From Victivallales bacterium Lenti_02 (GTDB lineage: Bacteria; Verrucomicrobiota; Lentisphaeria; Oligosphaerales; Lenti-02), in the NCBI GenBank assembly GCA_001603055.1, contig LVAZ01000560.1, forward strand, positions 1 through 6,981: 6,981 nucleotides of DNA, written 5' to 3'. A program made the translations under genes and the position numbers. Below are positions 4,406 through 6,981 of the stretch, piece after piece. A model generated the notes under the pieces. That model saw nothing but the letters and a program-made list of their open reading frames with translations. It had not been told where the DNA came from and made no database searches. Position 1 is the stretch's first letter, and each line of letters opens with the position of its first letter.

Positions 4406-6981
4406 CTACGGCACGGGGGCGAATTCGATGTTGTCGAGGTAGAAAACGCCCTCGTTCTCGCCCTCGGCGATCCAGCCGAGCCAGTTGAGTTCCCGGCAGA
4501 GGGGGTCGCAGGGCAGGCCGGGGAAGACGTGCGGCGGTTGGTCGCCGATGGCGACGGTGAGTTCGAAGGTGCCGTCGTTGGCTTCGCCCAGGCGGCTCTG
4601 GATGGCGAAGGAAACCCAGGTAAGGGCGGGGATGTCGAGCAGTTCGCGCTGGCCCGCCAGGAGCTTGCCGTCGCGGATGCGGATGCTCGGGCCGGTTTTG
4701 AAGCCGGCGGCGCTGCCGTCGCGCCAGGCGTGGGCGATGCTCGTGTGGCTCTCGATGTAGAGCTGGAAGGCGGTGCGGATGGTGCCCTCCTTGTAGCGCG
4801 GCTGGTAGTGGAAGTGGGGATTGTAGGAGGGGCCGGGGCCGGGGCCGTCCACGATGCGGAGGGATTTGCCGCCGGAGACCGCCTGGAGATCGGAGACGGC
4901 GACGGTTTCCCGTTCGTTGTTCTCGTAGATGCGGACGAGGCTGGGCTTGTCGCCGAGGTTGTAGTCGGAAAAGTCCTCGGAGATTTCCATGGGCGGACGG
5001 CTGCCGACGGCGGGATAGGCGTGGGGGACAGCCGGCGAGTCGCCGGCGCGGCGCGGGGGGGTGCGCCGCCCGATCGCGCGGTCGTCGATGGGCTGGAAAC
5101 CGAGGGCGAGGGCGGGCGAGTCCGCCGCCAGGGTGAAATCCCCGTTCGCCGGATCGCGGAACTTGGGATCGGCGGTGATCGAGCCCTGGTCGCGCCCGCT
5201 GGCCTGCCAGTCGGCGAAGGCGAGATTCTTGTTGGTGAAGCCGTCGACGGGGCCGCCGTCCGCCCAGTAGAGATTGCGGGCGAAGGTCCAGTCCTCGCGG
5301 CAGTCGCGGTTGCTGGTGGCGCGGCTGTCGTGCCAGAGGAAGATGTTGCCTTCGAGGGTGTGGGGGCCGCTCTTGTCGACCCGGCCGACCCCGATCTGGA
5401 AGCTCCGACCGTAGGCGAAAATGTTGTTGCGGACGAGGTTGTCCTGGGCCCAGTGGACGGTGAAGGTGGCGTCCTGGGTGCGGTAGACGAGGTTGTTCTC
5501 GACGGTGATGCCGGAGGTTCCCTGGTCGAAGTAGATGCCGCTGCCGCCGTAGTGGACCCGGCTGATGTCGTGGATGCGGTTGTGGCTGAGGACGGTGCCC
5601 TCGGAGACGCCGAGGGTGTAGATGCCGCCCAGATCGCTGAGCCGCTCCTGGCCGATCTGGTGGATATGGTTGTGGCTGATGATATTGCGTTTGGACGGGC
5701 TGAACCCGTAGCTCCAGCTCCAGCCGACGGAGACGCCGGTGTAGTAGAAGTCGAAGATGTCGTTGTGGCGGATTTGGTTGTCGGCGGCGTGGCCGATCCA
5801 GACGCCGGTCCCGGCGGGATGCAGGCGGCTGCCGTGGGCGATCAGGCAGTCCTGGACGAGATGCCTGCCCGCGAGCCGGGGGCTGTCTTCGGGGAAGGAG
5901 CGGGTGGTGCCGATGGCGACGCCGCCAGCGCCCAGGTCCCACAGCTCGCTGTCCAGCAGGCGGCAGTTCCGGCTGCCCTCGCCGAATTCGACCCCGTAGT
6001 AGCCGGTATGGCGGACGGTGCAGGCTTCGATGGTCACATGGTGGGCCCAGCGGGCGCGGAGGGCGACCGGGAAGGGGGATTCGCCGCCCGTGCCTTGACC
6101 GCTGATGTCCGACTGGGGCACGCAGTAGCCGTCGGCGGGGACGTTCCAGTTGGTATGCTCGAAGACCAGCCCTTGCAGGCGGATATGGTCCACGGTCGAA
6201 TCGCTGTCCCGGTCGCCCTCGAAACCGACCAGATAGTCGATCCGGGGGGCGACCACCTCGCTTTGGGCGAGGGTTTCGCCGGGCATGGGGAGGTAGGTGA
6301 GCAGGCCGCTGGTCCGGTCCAGATACCATTCGCCGGGTTCGCTGAGGGCTTCGCGGACGTTTTCGACCAGATAGTTCCGGTTGGGATCGAGGGGGGCGTG
6401 GCTGGTGTGCCAGGTGAAGCCGGCGAGAGTGGCCGCGCGGCGCTCGGCGTCGATGGCGGCAACGGGCAGGCGGGACATGCTCCAGTTGTGGAAGACGAGC
6501 AGCTCGATGTCGGTCAGGTTGGACCAGTTCGGATCGAGATCGCCCTGGCGGTAACGGAAGCGGTTGTTGCCGGGACGGGAGCCGGTGCCCTCGTTGGGCA
6601 ATGTGGCGGCGACGTAGTGGTAGCCCTGTTTGGGCAGGCGGGGACGGAAGCGGCGCTGGCCGTTCACGAAAAGCTGCGAGAAGCGCCAGTTGCCGTCGCG
6701 GACCTCGGGGAGGGGCAGCTCCCAGCGGCCGTCGCGGACCTGCCAACCGGTCAGGCGCACCCCGCCGCTGAACACGGGAATCTCGCCGGGGCGGGCGCGG
6801 TAGACCGTCTCGCTGTCGGCCCGGCCCGAGTCTTCGGGCCGGAAACGGATCGGCTCGCCGAGGGGGTAGAGGCCGCCCCGGATTTCGACCACGACGGGGG
6901 TGTTGCGGGCCGGTTCCCGGCGGCGCAGCTCGCGCACGGCGTCGCGGGCGCGGGCGACGGTGGCGAAGGGGGCGTCTGCCG
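4406..6981 (-). CDS. Right-handed beta-helix protein, GH141-like, with C-terminal LamG-like domain (N-terminus outside window)
   Basis: The frame is open from the window edge to TAG at 4406-4408, giving 857 residues (numbered from Ala at 6977-6979). PFATVARARDAV at 4-15 is the usual opening of these extracellular enzymes, so signal peptide and start lie outside; the GTG at 6937 is internal. IRGGLYPL, the PEDSG turn and VFSGGVRLTGW follow at about 33-79, then SQLFVNGQRR at 101-110 and GEWYLDRTSGLLTYLP at 216-231. Helical PbH1-type rungs run from about 262 to 550. The rungs end in the typical ADPKFRDPANGDFTLAADSP at 603-622. This layout resembles GH141 (for example the fucosidase BT1002). Conserved-looking Asp449 (SDLGGIY) and Asp485 (GIYFDQG) are possible catalytic acids, though I cannot prove that. 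After a Pro/Arg-rich linker (about 637-663), residues 666-857 form a beta-sandwich that begins EDFSDYNLGDKP and ends FYLDNIEF, as in concanavalin/LamG-like carbohydrate-binding domains. It is likely secreted and acts on a complex polysaccharide. A polysaccharide lyase is the main alternative. Confidence 0.85.
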   Translation of the reverse strand, partial: ADAPFATVARARDAVRELRRREPARNTPVVVEIRGGLYPLGEPIRFRPEDSGRADSETVYRARPGEIPVFSGGVRLTGWQVRDGRWELPLPEVRDGNWRFSQLFVNGQRRFRPRLPKQGYHYVAATLPNEGTGSRPGNNRFRYRQGDLDPNWSNLTDIELLVFHNWSMSRLPVAAIDAERRAATLAGFTWHTSHAPLDPNRNYLVENVREALSEPGEWYLDRTSGLLTYLPMPGETLAQSEVVAPRIDYLVGFEGDRDSDSTVDHIRLQGLVFEHTNWNVPADGYCVPQSDISGQGTGGESPFPVALRARWAHHVTIEACTVRHTGYYGVEFGEGSRNCRLLDSELWDLGAGGVAIGTTRSFPEDSPRLAGRHLVQDCLIAHGSRLHPAGTGVWIGHAADNQIRHNDIFDFYYTGVSVGWSWSYGFSPSKRNIISHNHIHQIGQERLSDLGGIYTLGVSEGTVLSHNRIHDISRVHYGGSGIYFDQGTSGITVENNLVYRTQDATFTVHWAQDNLVRNNIFAYGRSFQIGVGRVDKSGPHTLEGNIFLWHDSRATSNRDCREDWTFARNLYWADGGPVDGFTNKNLAFADWQASGRDQGSITADPKFRDPANGDFTLAADSPALALGFQPIDDRAIGRRTPPRRAGDSPAVPHAYPAVGSRPPMEISEDFSDYNLGDKPSLVRIYENNERETVAVSDLQAVSGGKSLRIVDGPGPGPSYNPHFHYQPRYKEGTIRTAFQLYIESHTSIAHAWRDGSAAGFKTGPSIRIRDGKLLAGQRELLDIPALTWVSFAIQSRLGEANDGTFELTVAIGDQPPHVFPGLPCDPLCRELNWLGWIAEGENEGVFYLDNIEFAPVP

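Noticed and set aside
4195..4488. Short + strand frames starting in the second convergent gap
   Set aside because: They run through the inverted repeat and into the 3' end of the beta-helix gene on the other strand. No ribosome binding site or recognisable protein is present.
3996..6746. Long - strand frame overlapping the beta-helix and YhcH-like genes
   Set aside because: It is an Arg/Pro-rich shadow with no domains, running through the inverted repeat and antisense to the YhcH-like gene.
6935..6937. GTG as the start of the beta-helix gene
   Set aside because: The frame continues upstream with the family-typical PFATVARARDAV sequence to the window edge, so this codon is internal.

Overview
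The window is GC-rich DNA (about two-thirds GC by eye) from a bacterial chromosome. It holds four protein genes in two convergent pairs. Two are complete and two are cut by the window edges. No rRNA, tRNA, transposase gene or CRISPR array was seen. The gene content and the dense GC-rich dyad repeats between genes suggest an environmental bacterium of the PVC (Verrucomicrobiota/Planctomycetota) or Hydrogenedentota kind. This placement is a guess from style, not from a marker gene.

Layout. (1) Bases 2-619 (+) encode the C-terminal part of a protein arginine methyltransferase-like protein. (2) Bases 638-1585 are a non-coding block built of a roughly 102-119 bp repeat. Three tandem units lie in + orientation, then a spacer of about 190 bp with two perfect hairpins, then three tandem units in - orientation. 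(3) Bases 1577-3514 (-) encode a UvrD/PcrA-type superfamily 1A DNA helicase with all its motifs. It lacks the usual C-terminal extension, and its TAG stop codon lies inside the outermost repeat copy. (4) Bases 3515-3685 form a divergent promoter region with two dyads. (5) Bases 3686-4129 (+) encode a YhcH/YjgK/YiaL-family protein with a good ribosome binding site. (6) Bases 4130-4405 form a second convergent gap with a perfect 8-bp hairpin and a 43-bp inverted repeat whose arms each fold into a hairpin with compensatory changes. (7) Bases 4406-6981 (-) encode a large right-handed beta-helix protein resembling glycoside hydrolase family GH141, with a C-terminal laminin-G/concanavalin-like domain. 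Its N-terminus is outside the window.

How the genes relate. No operon is visible. The YhcH-like protein and the beta-helix enzyme both point to carbohydrate breakdown, but they are convergent and need not be co-regulated. UvrD is a housekeeping repair/replication helicase. The methyltransferase is unconnected as far as can be seen.

The most interesting signal is in the non-coding DNA. Both convergent gaps are filled by repeats arranged as mirror images. In both, each repeat lies in the same orientation relative to the gene whose 3' end it follows. The two gaps use unrelated repeat families, and both keep hairpin stems while the bases change. This suggests either selection for 3'-end RNA structure or preferential insertion of non-autonomous elements at transcript ends.
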